Under the pieces are notes generated by a model. That model made no database searches and was not told the DNA's origin. It worked only from the letters and a program-made list of their open reading frames with translations. Position numbers and translations under genes: made by a program. A DNA stretch of 64,000 bases. Origin: Chloroflexota bacterium (lineage in GTDB: Bacteria > Chloroflexota > Anaerolineae > CG2-30-64-16). Of this stretch, positions 1 to 8,888 are shown piece by piece. How positions within the stretch are numbered: position 1 is the first letter of the stretch; the number at the start of each line of letters is the position of its first letter. The stretch is from NCBI GenBank assembly GCA_026389845.1, contig JAPLHB010000052.1, positions 36,926 through 100,925 of the forward strand. Direction: 5' to 3'.

Positions 1-2
1 AG

Positions 3-470
3 CAAGTCGGCCGGCTGCTGACCGCGACCGACCAAACCCTGGCCCTGGCCGAATCCTGCACTGGCGGGCTGATCGGCAGTCTGATCACCGACGTGCCGGG
101 CAGCTCCGCCTACTTCCTGGGCAGCGCGGTCTGCTATGCCTACAGCGCCAAGGAGAACATCCTGGGCGTGCGCCACGAGACGCTGCTGGCGCACGGCGCG
201 GTCAGCGCGGAATGCGCGGCCGAGATGGCCCAGGGCGCGCGCCGGCTCTTTGGCGTAGACGTGGCCGTATCGGTCACGGGGATTGCGGGGCCGGGCGGCG
301 GGCTGCCCAACAAGCCCACGGGTACGACCTTCATCCACCTCTCCGCGGCCGATACCGAGATCGGCGAGCACCACGTCTGGGGCGCCGATCGGCTGGGGAA
401 CAAGCGGCTATCGGCCGAGGCGGTGTTGGGGTTGGTGATACGGTACCTGGGGAAACGAGTAGACAAGTAG
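3..470 (+). CDS. cinA: CinA C-terminal domain (NMN deamidase type), 5' truncated by the window edge
   Basis: The open frame runs in from the left edge, so the true start lies outside. It opens with an AESCTGG motif and later has [11 protein letters not shown], the two glycine-rich signatures of the CinA C-terminal domain. This domain (PncC type) deamidates nicotinamide mononucleotide to nicotinate mononucleotide in pyridine-nucleotide salvage. About 155 residues are visible, which is close to a whole C-terminal domain; whether the N-terminal MoCF-like part of a full CinA precedes it cannot be seen. The next gene starts 13 bp after the stop, so the two may be co-transcribed. Confidence 0.9.
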   Translation, partial: QVGRLLTATDQTLALAESCTGGLIGSLITDVPGSSAYFLGSAVCYAYSAKENILGVRHETLLAHGAVSAECAAEMAQGARRLFGVDVAVSVTGIAGPGGGLPNKPTGTTFIHLSAADTEIGEHHVWGADRLGNKRLSAEAVLGLVIRYLGKRVDK

Positions 471-483
471 ACAAGGAGACAAG

Positions 484-756
484 ATGTCTCTTCCTGAATT
501 CATCGTCGAGCCGGTGCTTGTCCAGGTCCGCTTCCTGCCCGATGGCACGGTGCAGCCGACCGCCTTCATCTGGCGCGAGCGCACCCGCTACATCGCCGAC
601 ACGGGCCGCCGGTGGCAAGAGGAAGCCGACGGCGTCATCTGGCGCTGCTACCTGGTTCGCACGCCAGCGTCGGAGACGTTCGAGTTGCGCTATGCGCCGG
701 CCGAGGGACGATGGGTGCTGTGGCGGACGTGGGGTGACGTGACACGTGATGCGTGA
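484..756 (+). CDS. Small conserved protein, possibly DUF6504-like
   Basis: This 90-residue protein starts at an ATG preceded by AAGGAGACAAG, a strong ribosome binding site. It is rich in Trp and Arg, with FIWRERTRY near the middle and RWVLWRTWG near the end, and has no signal peptide or membrane segment. The pattern recalls the small beta-rich DUF6504 proteins often found beside DNA-repair genes, but that assignment is from memory of the pattern and weak. The last 21 bp of the gene already lie inside a heptamer repeat array, so the C-terminal VTRDA may be repeat-derived. It converges on pcrA. Confidence 0.6.
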   Translation: MSLPEFIVEPVLVQVRFLPDGTVQPTAFIWRERTRYIADTGRRWQEEADGVIWRCYLVRTPASETFELRYAPAEGRWVLWRTWGDVTRDA

Positions 757-815
757 TACGTGAGAGCGGGAAAGCATCTCTCGCAGATCACGTAGCACGC
801 ATTCCGCATCACGAT
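736..815. repeat. Heptamer inverted array (xxCGTGA family) between convergent genes
   Basis: The left arm is four 7-bp units at 736-763 (GACGTGA, CACGTGA, TGCGTGA, TACGTGA). The right arm is five units at 781-815 that are approximate reverse complements (TCACGTA, GCACGCA, TTCCGCA and relatives). The arms can pair as a long hairpin around a 17-bp centre, which could terminate both converging transcripts. It covers the stop codon of the small gene and reaches the 3' end of pcrA. Confidence 0.85.
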
Positions 816-3169
816 ACTTTTCGCAGCCGCGCAAAACTCACCAACAACGTCTTCGTCCCTTTCCCCGGAAACGCCACGGTTACTTCCTCATCGTCGGCGG
901 TCAGTTCTGCTTTGAGCACGATGCCCGTGCCGAAGAGGCCGTGGTCAACCCGGTCGCCGGGCTTGAATTGGGTGGAACGTGTTACGGCGTCCGTGTTGCG
1001 TGTTGCGTGTTCCGTGCCGCGCGATGAGTCAGGGCTGGCACGATCGGGAGACCGGCCTGAGCCGACCGAAGAAGCGGGGCTGGCACGATCAGGAGACCGG
1101 CCCGGCGCGACCGGTCGGCTGCCCCATTCAACGTTTGTCGTCGTTCGTCGTTCGTCGTTCGTCGTTCGTCGTTCGTCCGTCATCCCCTTCGCCGCGGCCG
1201 GCACGTCGCGCAAAAACCGCGACGGCTCATTGACCGCGCTGCGGCCGTAAAGGGTCCGGCGGAAGGCGCGGATCAAGAAGAGCCGGTCTTTCGCCCGCGT
1301 CACGCCGACGTACATCAGCCGGCGCTCTTCTTCCATGCCGTCGGGGTCTTCGAGACTGCGGCTATGCGGGAAGATGTTTTCCTCCAGGCCGGTGATGAAG
1401 ACCGTCGGAAACTCCAGCCCCTTGGCCGAGTGCAACGTCAGCAGCGTCACGCGGTCCTTTTCCTCGATCAACTCGTCCTGATCCGAGACCAGCGCGATCT
1501 CTTCCAGGAACGCGGTCAGGCGCAGCTCCGGCGGGAAGTCGTCATAATGCGTCGCCACGCTGCGCAATTCCTGGAGGTTGTTCCAGCGGTCCTCGCCTTC
1601 CTCGGTGCCATCGCGCAGCCAGGCCGCGTAGCTCGACTCTTCGGTCACTTTGTCCAGCAAGGCCGCCACGGTCAGATTGGCCTTCGCAGCGATCCAACCA
1701 GCCAGCATTTTGTAGAAAGCGACTAGCGACTTTTGTGCGCCGCTGCCGAACGGGTGCTCGGGCGGCTTGGGAAAGCGCGCGGCCACATCGGCCGCCAGGA
1801 GTTGGCTCTTGAGGTCGCCCGCGACCAACGCCAGGGCGGCGGCCATCGGCACGCCCAACTCCGTGCTCCAGGTCGCCAGCGCGCTCACCGACTTCTCGCC
1901 GATGTTGCGCGGGGGCACGTTGATGATCCGGCCCAGCCCGACGTTGTCGGCCGGGTTGTGCGTCACCCGCAGATAGGCCAGCGCGTCCTTGATCTCCTTA
2001 CGCTGGTAGAACCGCGTCCCGCCGACCAGCCGATAGGGCATCCCGTGCGCCACAAACGCGTCTTCGATGGGGCGAGATTGGGCGTTGGTGCGATACATCA
2101 CCGCACAATCGGCCAACTTCGCCTCGCCCCGGCTCACCAGGCGTTGGATCGTGCTCGCCACGAACGCGGCTTCGTCCGCCTCGTCGTAGGCTTCGTGCGT
2201 GGTGATGTTGAGCCCGCGCCCGCGGTCGGTGCGTAACGTCTTCGGTGTGCGGTGTGCGTTCCGGGCGATGATCGCGTTGGCTGTGTCGAGGATCGTCTGG
2301 GTGGAGCGGTAGTTCTGCTCCAACAGGATGACCCTGGCCTCCGGAAAACTTTCACGGAAGCGCATAACGTTGCGGTAGTCGGCGCCTCTCCAGCCATAAA
2401 CAGACTGGTCTTCGTCGCCTACGGCAAAGATATTGTGATGCTTTTCGGCCAACATCCGCACCAGGTCGTACTGCGCCGTGTTGGTATCCTGAAACTCGTC
2501 CACCAGGACGTACCGGTAGCGTTCCTGATAATGGCTCAGCACCGCGGGGACCTCGTGGAAGAGATAGACCGTGCGGCAGAGCAGATCGTCGAAGTCCAGC
2601 GCGCCGTTGGCTGCCATGATCTCTTCGTAGCGGGTGTAGACGCGGCGTGCAACCTCAGCCCAATAGGTGTCGGCCTGGAAGTCGGCCGGCTTGACCAGCT
2701 CGTTCTTGGCCTTGGAAATGGCCGCGCGCATCGCCTCGGGCCGGTAGAGCTTCTCATCCAGCTTGAGGTCGCGCAGCGCCTGGCGGATGGCGGTCAACTG
2801 CTCCCCGTCATCGTAAATCACGTAGTTCGGGTTCAGGCCGATTGCTGCAGCTTCCTGGCGGAGGATGCGCGCACAAATGCTGTGAAACGTGCCGATGGTC
2901 AGCCCGCGCCAGCCAGTGCTGGTGGGCACGGCCTCGCCGAGCAGCCGGTTGATGCGCTCGCGCATCTCCTGGCTGGCCTTGTTGGTGAAAGTAACGGCCA
3001 TCACCGAGCGCGGGGACGCCTCGGCCGCCCGCAACAGGTAGGCCACCCGATGGGCCAGCACCCGCGTCTTGCCTGAGCCGGGGCCGGCGAGCACCAACAC
3101 CGGGCCGTTGACCGTCGTCACTGCTTGAGTTTGGGCCGGGTTCAAGCCGGCCAGGAGGTCTTCATGCAT
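809..3169 (-). CDS. pcrA: UvrD/PcrA-type DNA helicase
   Basis: Superfamily 1A 3'-5' helicase for repair and replication-fork clearance. Visible in order are the Q-motif region LNPAQTQAV (about residues 9-17), Walker A AGPGSGKT (about 28-35), the DEFQDTN Walker B, GDEDQSVYGWRGA, QNYRST, and LTLHSAKGLEFPTVF with VTRAKDRL motifs near residue 610-660. The C-terminal FKPGDRVDHGLFGTG is the Tudor-like domain of PcrA that contacts RNA polymerase. Between the helicase core and this domain (about residues 660-730) lies a foreign low-complexity stretch, encoded by two heptamer arrays and two copies of a 25-bp repeat, read in frame. The start ATG lies very close to a possible -10 box. Confidence 0.96.
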   Translation of the reverse strand: MHEDLLAGLNPAQTQAVTTVNGPVLVLAGPGSGKTRVLAHRVAYLLRAAEASPRSVMAVTFTNKASQEMRERINRLLGEAVPTSTGWRGLTIGTFHSICARILRQEAAAIGLNPNYVIYDDGEQLTAIRQALRDLKLDEKLYRPEAMRAAISKAKNELVKPADFQADTYWAEVARRVYTRYEEIMAANGALDFDDLLCRTVYLFHEVPAVLSHYQERYRYVLVDEFQDTNTAQYDLVRMLAEKHHNIFAVGDEDQSVYGWRGADYRNVMRFRESFPEARVILLEQNYRSTQTILDTANAIIARNAHRTPKTLRTDRGRGLNITTHEAYDEADEAAFVASTIQRLVSRGEAKLADCAVMYRTNAQSRPIEDAFVAHGMPYRLVGGTRFYQRKEIKDALAYLRVTHNPADNVGLGRIINVPPRNIGEKSVSALATWSTELGVPMAAALALVAGDLKSQLLAADVAARFPKPPEHPFGSGAQKSLVAFYKMLAGWIAAKANLTVAALLDKVTEESSYAAWLRDGTEEGEDRWNNLQELRSVATHYDDFPPELRLTAFLEEIALVSDQDELIEEKDRVTLLTLHSAKGLEFPTVFITGLEENIFPHSRSLEDPDGMEEERRLMYVGVTRAKDRLFLIRAFRRTLYGRSAVNEPSRFLRDVPAAAKGMTDERRTTNDERRTTTNVEWGSRPVAPGRSPDRASPASSVGSGRSPDRASPDSSRGTEHATRNTDAVTRSTQFKPGDRVDHGLFGTGIVLKAELTADDEEVTVAFPGKGTKTLLVSFARLRKVS
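991..1181. repeat. Compound repeat inserted in frame in pcrA
   Basis: Three parts are visible. Positions 991-1018 hold four GCGTGTT-like heptamers. Positions 1033-1057 and 1078-1102 hold a 25-bp direct repeat (GGCTGGCACGATC followed by a GGAGACCGG block) with one mismatch. Positions 1140-1181 hold six GTCGTTC heptamers, five of them perfect. On the coding strand the last array reads as a 7-residue periodic peptide of the type DERRTTN. A diverged relative of the 25-bp unit (about 20 of 25 bases) occurs at 29881-29907. Confidence 0.85.
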
Positions 3170-3176
3170 GAAGAAG

Positions 3177-3206
3177 ATTTTAGCATCCTTTTCCGCGACG
3201 GGCCAA
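3177..3206 (-). promoter_or_regulatory. Possible pcrA promoter giving a near-leaderless mRNA
   Basis: On the minus strand TTGGCC (3201-3206) is followed after 18 bp by TAAAAT (3177-3182). The -10 box ends only 7 bp before the pcrA ATG, so the transcript would be leaderless or nearly so. No Shine-Dalgarno is visible in the same gap, which fits, but the -35 box is weak. Confidence 0.35.
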
Positions 3207-3273
3207 TCCAGGGAGCGCGCCGCCTCACGCCAGCCTCGGATCTGGAAGGCGAGGCGTTAGGCTTAAATTACTA

Positions 3274-3302
3274 TTGACACGGCGGAACAAGTATGGTACA
3301 AT
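3274..3302 (+). promoter_or_regulatory. Sigma70-type promoter for the exported glycoside hydrolase
   Basis: A perfect TTGACA at 3274-3279 and TACAAT at 3297-3302 are separated by exactly 17 bp. It reads toward the glycoside hydrolase gene that starts about 85 bp downstream and diverges from pcrA. Confidence 0.8.
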
Positions 3303-3386
3303 ATCAATGATGAAGGGCCGCGCGCGCGAGGGTCGTTCCGACAGCCATGATGCGCAGCCAGGGTCGCTTTAGTGATGGAGGTCTCT

Positions 3387-5624
3387 GTGTACTGCAAATA
3401 TCCAATGCTATATTTTGGCGTCGCCTTGCTATTTGTGGCGAGCCTGTTCCTGGCGCCGACCGTTCCCCAGATCGCCGCGGAAGGACTGCCGCGCGGCGCC
3501 ACCGCGCTTTTCCCCTCGCCCAACGAGCGTTTCGGCTTCGGCGTGTTGTATGGCATCAACAACTACAACGCGACTGCGCTCAACGCCGGCTGGTATTACA
3601 ATTGGGGCAATGCGGCCAGCGCGTCCCATCCAGGTAGCATCAACGCATTCCACACCGCGCGTACCACCGAGACCGGCCTCGGTCTGACCCCCGCCGTGGC
3701 CCAGCAGGTCGCCGAGGGAGACCCCGGCGGGCTTTGGCTGATCGGTAACGAGCCGGACATGTACAAACAGGATAACATCACGCCCGTCCAGTATGCCATC
3801 CTGTACCGTCAGGCCTACTTCATGATTAAGGCATCCGATCCTACGGCCGTGGTAGCTGCTGGCGGCCTCGTGCAGCCCACCCCCCTCCGCTTGGGCTGGC
3901 TGTCAGCAGTGTGGGACGCTTATCAAGAACTCTATGGCAGCCCCATGCCGGCCGATGCCTGGAATATCCACAATTACATCTTGCAAGAAGCGCCCGGCCA
4001 GTGGGGCTGCGGCATTCCGCCGGGCTACTTCGGCGCACGGCCCGCAACCTACCCATTCACCAGCCATGACGATCTGACGATCTTTCAGGATCACGTCCTG
4101 GCGATGCGGCAGTGGATGGCCGACCACGGCCAGCGCAACAAGCCGCTGGTCATCTCGGAGTTCGGCATCCTCTTCCCAGAATCGAGCGGGTTCGACCTGG
4201 CGCGGGTGCGGAATTTTTTCGTCAACGCCACCAATTGGCTGCTGACCGCCAACGACCCATTGCTCGGCTATGAGGCCGACGAGAACCATCTGGCGCAGAT
4301 CTGGTCATGGTATAGCCTGGACGATACGAACTTCGCCGAGGCCGGGGTCACGATCGCCGCGTTGATGGACCCCAGCACGCGGCAGATGCGGGACATGGGC
4401 CAGGCGTTTGCCGATCAGGTGACGCCGTTGCGCCGGCCCTACGTGAACCTCATCCCCGGGCGTGTTCGCATCCAGCCAGCCAACGCCGGCGCCGCTCTGA
4501 CAGCCATGAGTGAGCCGGTGGTGATCCGGGCGACCATCCAGAATCGCGGCAACACCGCCACCTCTCGACCGTTCCGCGTGGTGATCCAGGATCAGCAAGG
4601 CAACCTGATCCATGCTGAGACTGTCAACGGGATGCCCGCCCGCTACGGTGGCAATGTGGTGATCCAGGCGGCCTGGCAGAAACCCGCAGGCACGGATTGG
4701 AAGGTGATCGTATTGGTGGACCCCGACAACACCGTGAGCGAGTCGAACGAAGATGATAACCGGTGGGAAGTGACGCCGTCGGCCGACCTGGATGTGATCT
4801 CCCTGGCGATCCGAGAACAGGCCAGTGGCTCGCTCGATCTGACGGCCAGCATCGTTTACCATGGCGTGTTCCCGCTGACCGGCGCTCAGATCCGTTTCTG
4901 GAAGCGTGACCAACTTCTGGCCCAGCGCGCCTTGCCCGATATGCTGCCGGGCGACCAGACCGAAACCACCTTTACCTGGATAGCGCCGCCGGTGGGTGTA
5001 CATAATTTGGCCGCGGACGTTGTGCTGCCGCCGGGCATCAGCGACCCGGTTCCAGACAACAATCGTATCGGCCGCGATTACCTGGTCGCCAGCCATCGCG
5101 CCTACGTGCCATCCATCTCTGGTCCGCAGTTCCAGTCGGGCGCCACGGCGGGCATACAATGTCGCAATGACCTGGTCAACCCGGGGTTCGAGGCCGGCAA
5201 TCTGAGTGGTTGGACCACTTCACCGTTTGCCACCGTGATGAACGCCGGCTGTTTCGATGGGAGCTATTGTCTCTACATCGGGCGGGGGTTCAACCTGGAC
5301 GACGATGTCTCCCAGGTCATCGAAATCCGGCCGTCGGCCACGGTGCATCTGAACTTCGCCTGGGCGATTGTGACCGCCGAGACGGCGCAAGTTCAGCGCG
5401 ATACATTTACGGTGGAGATTCGTTCGCTGGATGGGCAGCTCCTGCGCACGGTGCAGACGCTCGACAACCGAGACGCGCACTCATTCTGGTACACATCCGA
5501 TTTTAGCCTGGATGAATTCGCCGGCCAGGCGATTCGGCTGCACCTCCACGCCCACAACGACGGCGCCAATGTCACGGCCTTCTTTGTGGACAAGGTCAAC
5601 CTGGAAGTGTGCGAGAAACGGTGA
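3387..5624 (+). CDS. Exported clan GH-A glycoside hydrolase-like protein with CARDB domains
   Basis: The GTG start at 3387 is chosen because GGAGG lies 5 bp upstream; in-frame starts at 3372 and 3375 have no such site. An N-terminal hydrophobic stretch (MLYFGVALLFVASLFL) is a signal peptide or anchor. The catalytic part spans roughly residues 45-360 and shows IGNEPD (Glu near 121, acid/base) and VISEFG (Glu near 258, nucleophile), the paired motifs of clan GH-A retaining hydrolases. Two CARDB-like beta domains follow (about 360-590, with VDPDNTVSESNEDDN), then a jelly-roll carbohydrate-binding-like domain (NPGFEAGNLSGW). It probably cleaves polysaccharide outside the cell; family number and substrate are not clear. 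Confidence 0.8.
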   Translation: MYCKYPMLYFGVALLFVASLFLAPTVPQIAAEGLPRGATALFPSPNERFGFGVLYGINNYNATALNAGWYYNWGNAASASHPGSINAFHTARTTETGLGLTPAVAQQVAEGDPGGLWLIGNEPDMYKQDNITPVQYAILYRQAYFMIKASDPTAVVAAGGLVQPTPLRLGWLSAVWDAYQELYGSPMPADAWNIHNYILQEAPGQWGCGIPPGYFGARPATYPFTSHDDLTIFQDHVLAMRQWMADHGQRNKPLVISEFGILFPESSGFDLARVRNFFVNATNWLLTANDPLLGYEADENHLAQIWSWYSLDDTNFAEAGVTIAALMDPSTRQMRDMGQAFADQVTPLRRPYVNLIPGRVRIQPANAGAALTAMSEPVVIRATIQNRGNTATSRPFRVVIQDQQGNLIHAETVNGMPARYGGNVVIQAAWQKPAGTDWKVIVLVDPDNTVSESNEDDNRWEVTPSADLDVISLAIREQASGSLDLTASIVYHGVFPLTGAQIRFWKRDQLLAQRALPDMLPGDQTETTFTWIAPPVGVHNLAADVVLPPGISDPVPDNNRIGRDYLVASHRAYVPSISGPQFQSGATAGIQCRNDLVNPGFEAGNLSGWTTSPFATVMNAGCFDGSYCLYIGRGFNLDDDVSQVIEIRPSATVHLNFAWAIVTAETAQVQRDTFTVEIRSLDGQLLRTVQTLDNRDAHSFWYTSDFSLDEFAGQAIRLHLHAHNDGANVTAFFVDKVNLEVCEKR

Positions 5625-5628
5625 TCGG

Positions 5629-5684
5629 TAGTTGGAAGTTGGAGGTTAGAAGTTGGAGCGAGTCTCCAATCTCTAACTTCCAGC
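5629..5684. repeat. Heptamer inverted array (AAGTTGG family)
   Basis: Units TAGTTGG, AAGTTGG, AGGTTAG, AAGTTGG (5629-5656) face CTCCAAT, CTCTAAC, TTCCAGC (5664-5684). The hairpin lies between the convergent hydrolase and maf genes and covers the maf stop codon, so it may act as a bidirectional terminator. Confidence 0.85.
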
Positions 5685-6305
5685 AAAGCCACGCAAGCAA
5701 CATCGTCCCCCGATACCCTCGCACGTCGCCGCGACATCGCCCGGCACAAGCACGCCGGCTTCCCGCAGTAGATCGGCGGCCACGCCCAGCGGCAGCCCCA
5801 TGATGGCCGTGTAGCACCCAGTCCACCCCGCCACCGGCGCAAAGAGGGGATGTTGGATGGCGTAGGCGCCGGCCTTGTCCAGCGGATCGCCGCTGGCGAC
5901 GTAGGTCGCGATTTCGGCGTCGCTGTAGGGCCGCATGGTCACGTCGCTGATCGAGAGCCGCGAACACGGAGCGCCAGCGCGCGTCACAGTGACAGCCGTG
6001 TAGACTTGGTGGGTCCGGCCGCGCAAAGCATGCAACATGGCCCACGCCTCAGCGGGGTCTACGGGCTTGCCTAGCAGCGTGCCATCGAGAACCACCACCG
6101 TATCCGCCGCCAGCACCACTGCGCGGGGATGACGCGCCGCTACCGCCACCGCCTTTATCCGGCCCAGCCGGCAGACCAGGTCGGCGGGCGCCTCGTCTGG
6201 CCGCGGCGTCTCATCCACATCGGCCGCGTCCACAGTGAAAGTCAGCCCCAGCGCGGCCAGCAAGGAGCGGCGGCGGGGCGATTGGGAAGCTAGAATTAAT
6301 TGCAC
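5673..6305 (-). CDS. maf: Maf-like nucleoside triphosphate pyrophosphatase
   Basis: The N-terminus LILASQSPRRRSLL is the Maf signature, followed by the conserved Asp/Glu set (DVDETP, AADTVV) and the DKAGAYAIQ motif. Maf proteins hydrolyse dTTP/UTP or modified nucleotides to monophosphates and limit their incorporation. The start ATG is just upstream of LILASQSP, as in the family. The C-terminal tail after the family core (about residues 195-210, ending RGFAGS) runs into the repeat at 5629-5684 and is probably repeat-derived. It lies 10 bp downstream of queA on the same strand. Confidence 0.93.
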   Translation of the reverse strand: MQLILASQSPRRRSLLAALGLTFTVDAADVDETPRPDEAPADLVCRLGRIKAVAVAARHPRAVVLAADTVVVLDGTLLGKPVDPAEAWAMLHALRGRTHQVYTAVTVTRAGAPCSRLSISDVTMRPYSDAEIATYVASGDPLDKAGAYAIQHPLFAPVAGWTGCYTAIMGLPLGVAADLLREAGVLVPGDVAATCEGIGGRCCLRGFAGS

Positions 6306-6315
6306 GGCTTATGAA

Positions 6316-7458
6316 TCACACGAGCAACATCGCGTCCCCGAAGCTGTAAAACCGGTATCGCTCCCGAATGGCCTCGGCGTAAGCGCGATCCATCAGTTCC
6401 TTTCCCGCGAACGCGCTGACCAGCATCAGCAGGGTGGAACGGGGTAGGTGGAAGTTCGTTACCATCACGTCCACGGCCCGGAACGCATAGCCGGGACGGA
6501 TGAAGAGATCGGTCTCGCCGGTGAAGGCGGCTACCGTCTGCCAGCCGCAGACCGCGCCGGCAGGAACGTCATCGCAGGGGCGGTAGCCCAGGGCGATCAC
6601 CGCCGCGCTCTCCAGCGTGCGGACGACCGTAGTGCCGATGGCGATCACGCGACCGCCGGCCAGCCGCGTCTCGTTGATCCGCAGCGCGGTCTCCGCGCTC
6701 AACTCCGCCCACTCGCGATGAATACGGTGCTGTTCGATCTCCTCCACCTGCACCGGCCGGAAGGTATCCAGCCCGATGTGCAATGTGACGAAGGCCATGT
6801 TGACCCCGCGCTCGCGTAATTGCAGCAGCAGTTCCGGCGTGAAGTGCAGCCCGGCCGTGGATGAAGCCACTGAACCCTCGATGCGGCTGTAGACGGTCTG
6901 GTAGCGCTCCGGGTCGGCCAGCGGCGTGTGGATGTAGGGCGGCAGCGGTACCTGGCCGGCGTTCCACAGCCACGCTTCCACCGGCGGATCGAACGCTACC
7001 AGCCGGCCGCCGCTCTCGGTTTCGGCCAGGATGGTCGCGATGATGCTGCCCGCCGTGCCTTCGCTTTGGACGTGCACCTGCACGCCGGGCCGCAGCCCTT
7101 TGCCGCCGACAAGACATTCCCACCTCACCCCCGGCCCTTCCCCTGTGCGGGGAAGGGGAGTCCCCCCCTTCCCTTGCAGGGAAGGGGACCGGGGGGTTAG
7201 GTGTGGCCGCAATAAAAAAATCTCCACCGCGCCCCCGGTCGGCTTGACCCCGTGCAGCCGCGCAGGGATCACCCGGCTGTTGTTGCCCACCAACAGATCG
7301 CCCGGGCGCAGGTATTCGACGATGTCCCGAAAGATGCGGTGGCGAAGCTGTCCCATGCCGCGATTCACCACCAACAGCCGCGAGGCATCGCGCGGCTCGA
7401 TGGGGGTTTGGGCGATCAGCTCGGGGGGAAGGTGGTAATCGAAGTCGCTGGTTTTCAT
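6316..7458 (-). CDS. queA: S-adenosylmethionine:tRNA ribosyltransferase-isomerase
   Basis: QueA transfers and isomerises the ribosyl group of SAM onto 7-aminomethyl-deazaguanine in tRNA, the penultimate queuosine step. The start is MKTSDFDYHLPPELIAQ, the family N-terminus; the frame is open upstream but carries no family sequence. Conserved blocks include PRDASRLLVV, LLVGNNSRVIPARL, GLHFTPELL, HIGLDTFRPV and TNFHLPRSTLLMLVSAFAG. At about residues 86-112 a foreign segment of the type SPSLQGKGGTPLPRTGEG, encoded by a dispersed palindromic repeat, is inserted in frame between two conserved blocks. The protein is about 380 residues, longer than the usual 340-350. Confidence 0.94.
   Translation of the reverse strand: MKTSDFDYHLPPELIAQTPIEPRDASRLLVVNRGMGQLRHRIFRDIVEYLRPGDLLVGNNSRVIPARLHGVKPTGGAVEIFLLRPHLTPRSPSLQGKGGTPLPRTGEGPGVRWECLVGGKGLRPGVQVHVQSEGTAGSIIATILAETESGGRLVAFDPPVEAWLWNAGQVPLPPYIHTPLADPERYQTVYSRIEGSVASSTAGLHFTPELLLQLRERGVNMAFVTLHIGLDTFRPVQVEEIEQHRIHREWAELSAETALRINETRLAGGRVIAIGTTVVRTLESAAVIALGYRPCDDVPAGAVCGWQTVAAFTGETDLFIRPGYAFRAVDVMVTNFHLPRSTLLMLVSAFAGKELMDRAYAEAIRERYRFYSFGDAMLLV
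7122..7203. repeat. Dispersed GC-rich inverted repeat inside queA
   Basis: The segment contains CCTCACCCCCGG, two GGGGAAGGGG/CCCCTTCCC-like complementary blocks and ends CCGGGGGGTTAGG, so it can fold on itself. I recognise the CTCACCCCC...GGGGAAGGGG pattern as a common dispersed repeat of environmental bacterial genomes. Here it is translated as part of QueA. Confidence 0.75.
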
Positions 7459-7552
7459 CGTGCCACAAGATATGGATCCGCCGGATGTAGCGGAGCGGTC
7501 ATTGCCAGCCCGCGTCCTTCGACTCCGACCGGCAAACGACGCCGGTCTCCGC

Positions 7553-8590
7553 TCAGGATGCTCCATTTTCGGTAAGCAAGGACGGCTGCGCTGGCTCGGG
7601 ATACGGCTCGCCCAGGTGTTCGTAGGCGCGGCGGGTGGCGACGCGGCCGCGCGGGGTGCGGTCGAGGAAGCCCAACTGTAGCAGGTACGGCTCCACCACG
7701 TCCATGATCGTATCCGATTCCTCGGCGACGGCCGCGGCGATGGTCTCCAGCCCCACCGGCCCGCCGCGGAAATCGCGGATAAGCCGGCCGAGCACCTGCC
7801 GGTCGAGGGTGTCCAGCCCCAACCCGTCAACCTCCATCAGCGCCAGCGCCTCTTTGGCGACCGTCACGGTGATCGTGCCGCCGGCCTTCACCTGGGCGAA
7901 ATCGCGCACGCGGCGCAGCAGGCGGAGCGCCACGCGCGGCGTCCCCCGGCCGCGACGCGCGATCTCGGCCACGCCGTCATCGGTGATAGGAACTTGGAGC
8001 AGCCCGGCCGCCCGGCGGACGATCTTCTCCACCGCGGCCACCTCGTAGAAGTCGAACCGGTAAACCGCGCCGAAGCGGGCGCGCAGGGGCGCAGTCATCA
8101 GCGCCAGTCGCGTCGTCGCGCCGACCAGGGTAAAGCGCGGCAGCTTCAGCCGGATGTTGCGGGCGCTCGGCCCCTTGCCGACGACAATGTCCAGCGCGTA
8201 GTCTTCCATCGCCGGGTAGAGCACCTCTTCCACTGCGCGGCCCAGGCGGTGCACCTCGTCAATGAACAGGATGTCGCCCTGGCGCAGGTTGGTCAGGATG
8301 GCCGCCAGGTCGCCGGCGCGCTCGATGGCCGGGCCGGCCGTGACTTTCAGGCCGACGCCCATCTCGGTGCTCAACACATGGGCCAGCGTGGTTTTGCCGA
8401 GGCCCGGGGGGCCGTAAAACAAAACGTGATCGAGCGCCTCGTTGCGGCCGCGCGCGGCCTGAATCAAGATGGTCAGGTTCTCCCGCAGCCGGTCCTGGCC
8501 GATCATCTCGGCCAGCGTGCGCGGGCGCAACGCGGCATCCACGATGATCTCTTCCGGGCGGCTCTGTGGCGCAATGGTGCGTTCGGGCAT
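7553..8590 (-). CDS. ruvB: Holliday junction branch-migration ATPase RuvB
   Basis: AAA+ motor that drives branch migration with RuvA. Walker A GPPGLGKT lies at residues 60-67, Walker B is FIDEVHRL, and sensor and arginine-finger regions follow ([18 protein letters not shown]). The C-terminal winged helix ends [22 protein letters not shown], characteristic of RuvB. The ATG at 8590 is preceded by GGAAGGAA; an open frame upstream is only repeat-adjacent sequence. At 345 residues the size is normal. ruvA and ruvC are not in the window. queA lies 94 bp downstream, an arrangement also seen elsewhere. Confidence 0.97.
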   Translation of the reverse strand: MPERTIAPQSRPEEIIVDAALRPRTLAEMIGQDRLRENLTILIQAARGRNEALDHVLFYGPPGLGKTTLAHVLSTEMGVGLKVTAGPAIERAGDLAAILTNLRQGDILFIDEVHRLGRAVEEVLYPAMEDYALDIVVGKGPSARNIRLKLPRFTLVGATTRLALMTAPLRARFGAVYRFDFYEVAAVEKIVRRAAGLLQVPITDDGVAEIARRGRGTPRVALRLLRRVRDFAQVKAGGTITVTVAKEALALMEVDGLGLDTLDRQVLGRLIRDFRGGPVGLETIAAAVAEESDTIMDVVEPYLLQLGFLDRTPRGRVATRRAYEHLGEPYPEPAQPSLLTENGAS

Positions 8591-8658
8591 GGATTCCTTC
8601 CGGCGAATGGCGGATGACAGATGGCAGGTCGCAAATCGCAGGGGCATTATACCCGGAG

Positions 8659-8775
8659 AAAAACGAAAAACGTAAAACGAAAGGATGTCGCGCGGCGCCC
8701 TTTCGTTTTACGTTTTGCCTTTGCGTCTTGCGTTTTTCGCCTTGCGTTTTTCGCCTTGCGTTTTGCGCTTTCCGC
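8659..8775. repeat. Heptamer inverted array (AAAAACG family)
   Basis: The left arm has AAAAACG, AAAAACG, TAAAACG (8659-8679). A CGCGCGGCGCC-like centre follows. The right arm has about ten units such as TTTTACG, TTTTGCC, TCTTGCG, TTTTTCG and CCTTGCG, one of them only 6 bp. The arms are complementary over at least 17 bp. The element separates divergent ruvB and the DksA-type gene and ends 12 bp before the latter's -35 box. Confidence 0.85.
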
Positions 8776-8787
8776 TCCCCGGCCTTG

Positions 8788-8816
8788 TTGACTTGCCCCA
8801 CGATCTGTGGTATAAA
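8788..8816 (+). promoter_or_regulatory. Promoter of the DksA/TraR-type gene
   Basis: TTGACT at 8788-8793 and TATAAA at 8811-8816 are separated by 17 bp. The roughly 65-nt leader holds a small CTTGGGA/TCCCAAG hairpin and a GGACAGGAG ribosome binding site before the ATG at 8889. Confidence 0.8.
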
Positions 8817-8888
8817 AGGCAAACTTGGGATAGGTCCCAAGTCGGAGAAGAAAAGACGCATAGAGTTGTGGCGGACAGGAGTCGCATC

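Noticed and set aside
7459..7830. N-terminal extension of queA
   Set aside because: The frame is open but is antisense to ruvB and lacks family sequence; QueA begins at MKTSDFDYHLPPE.
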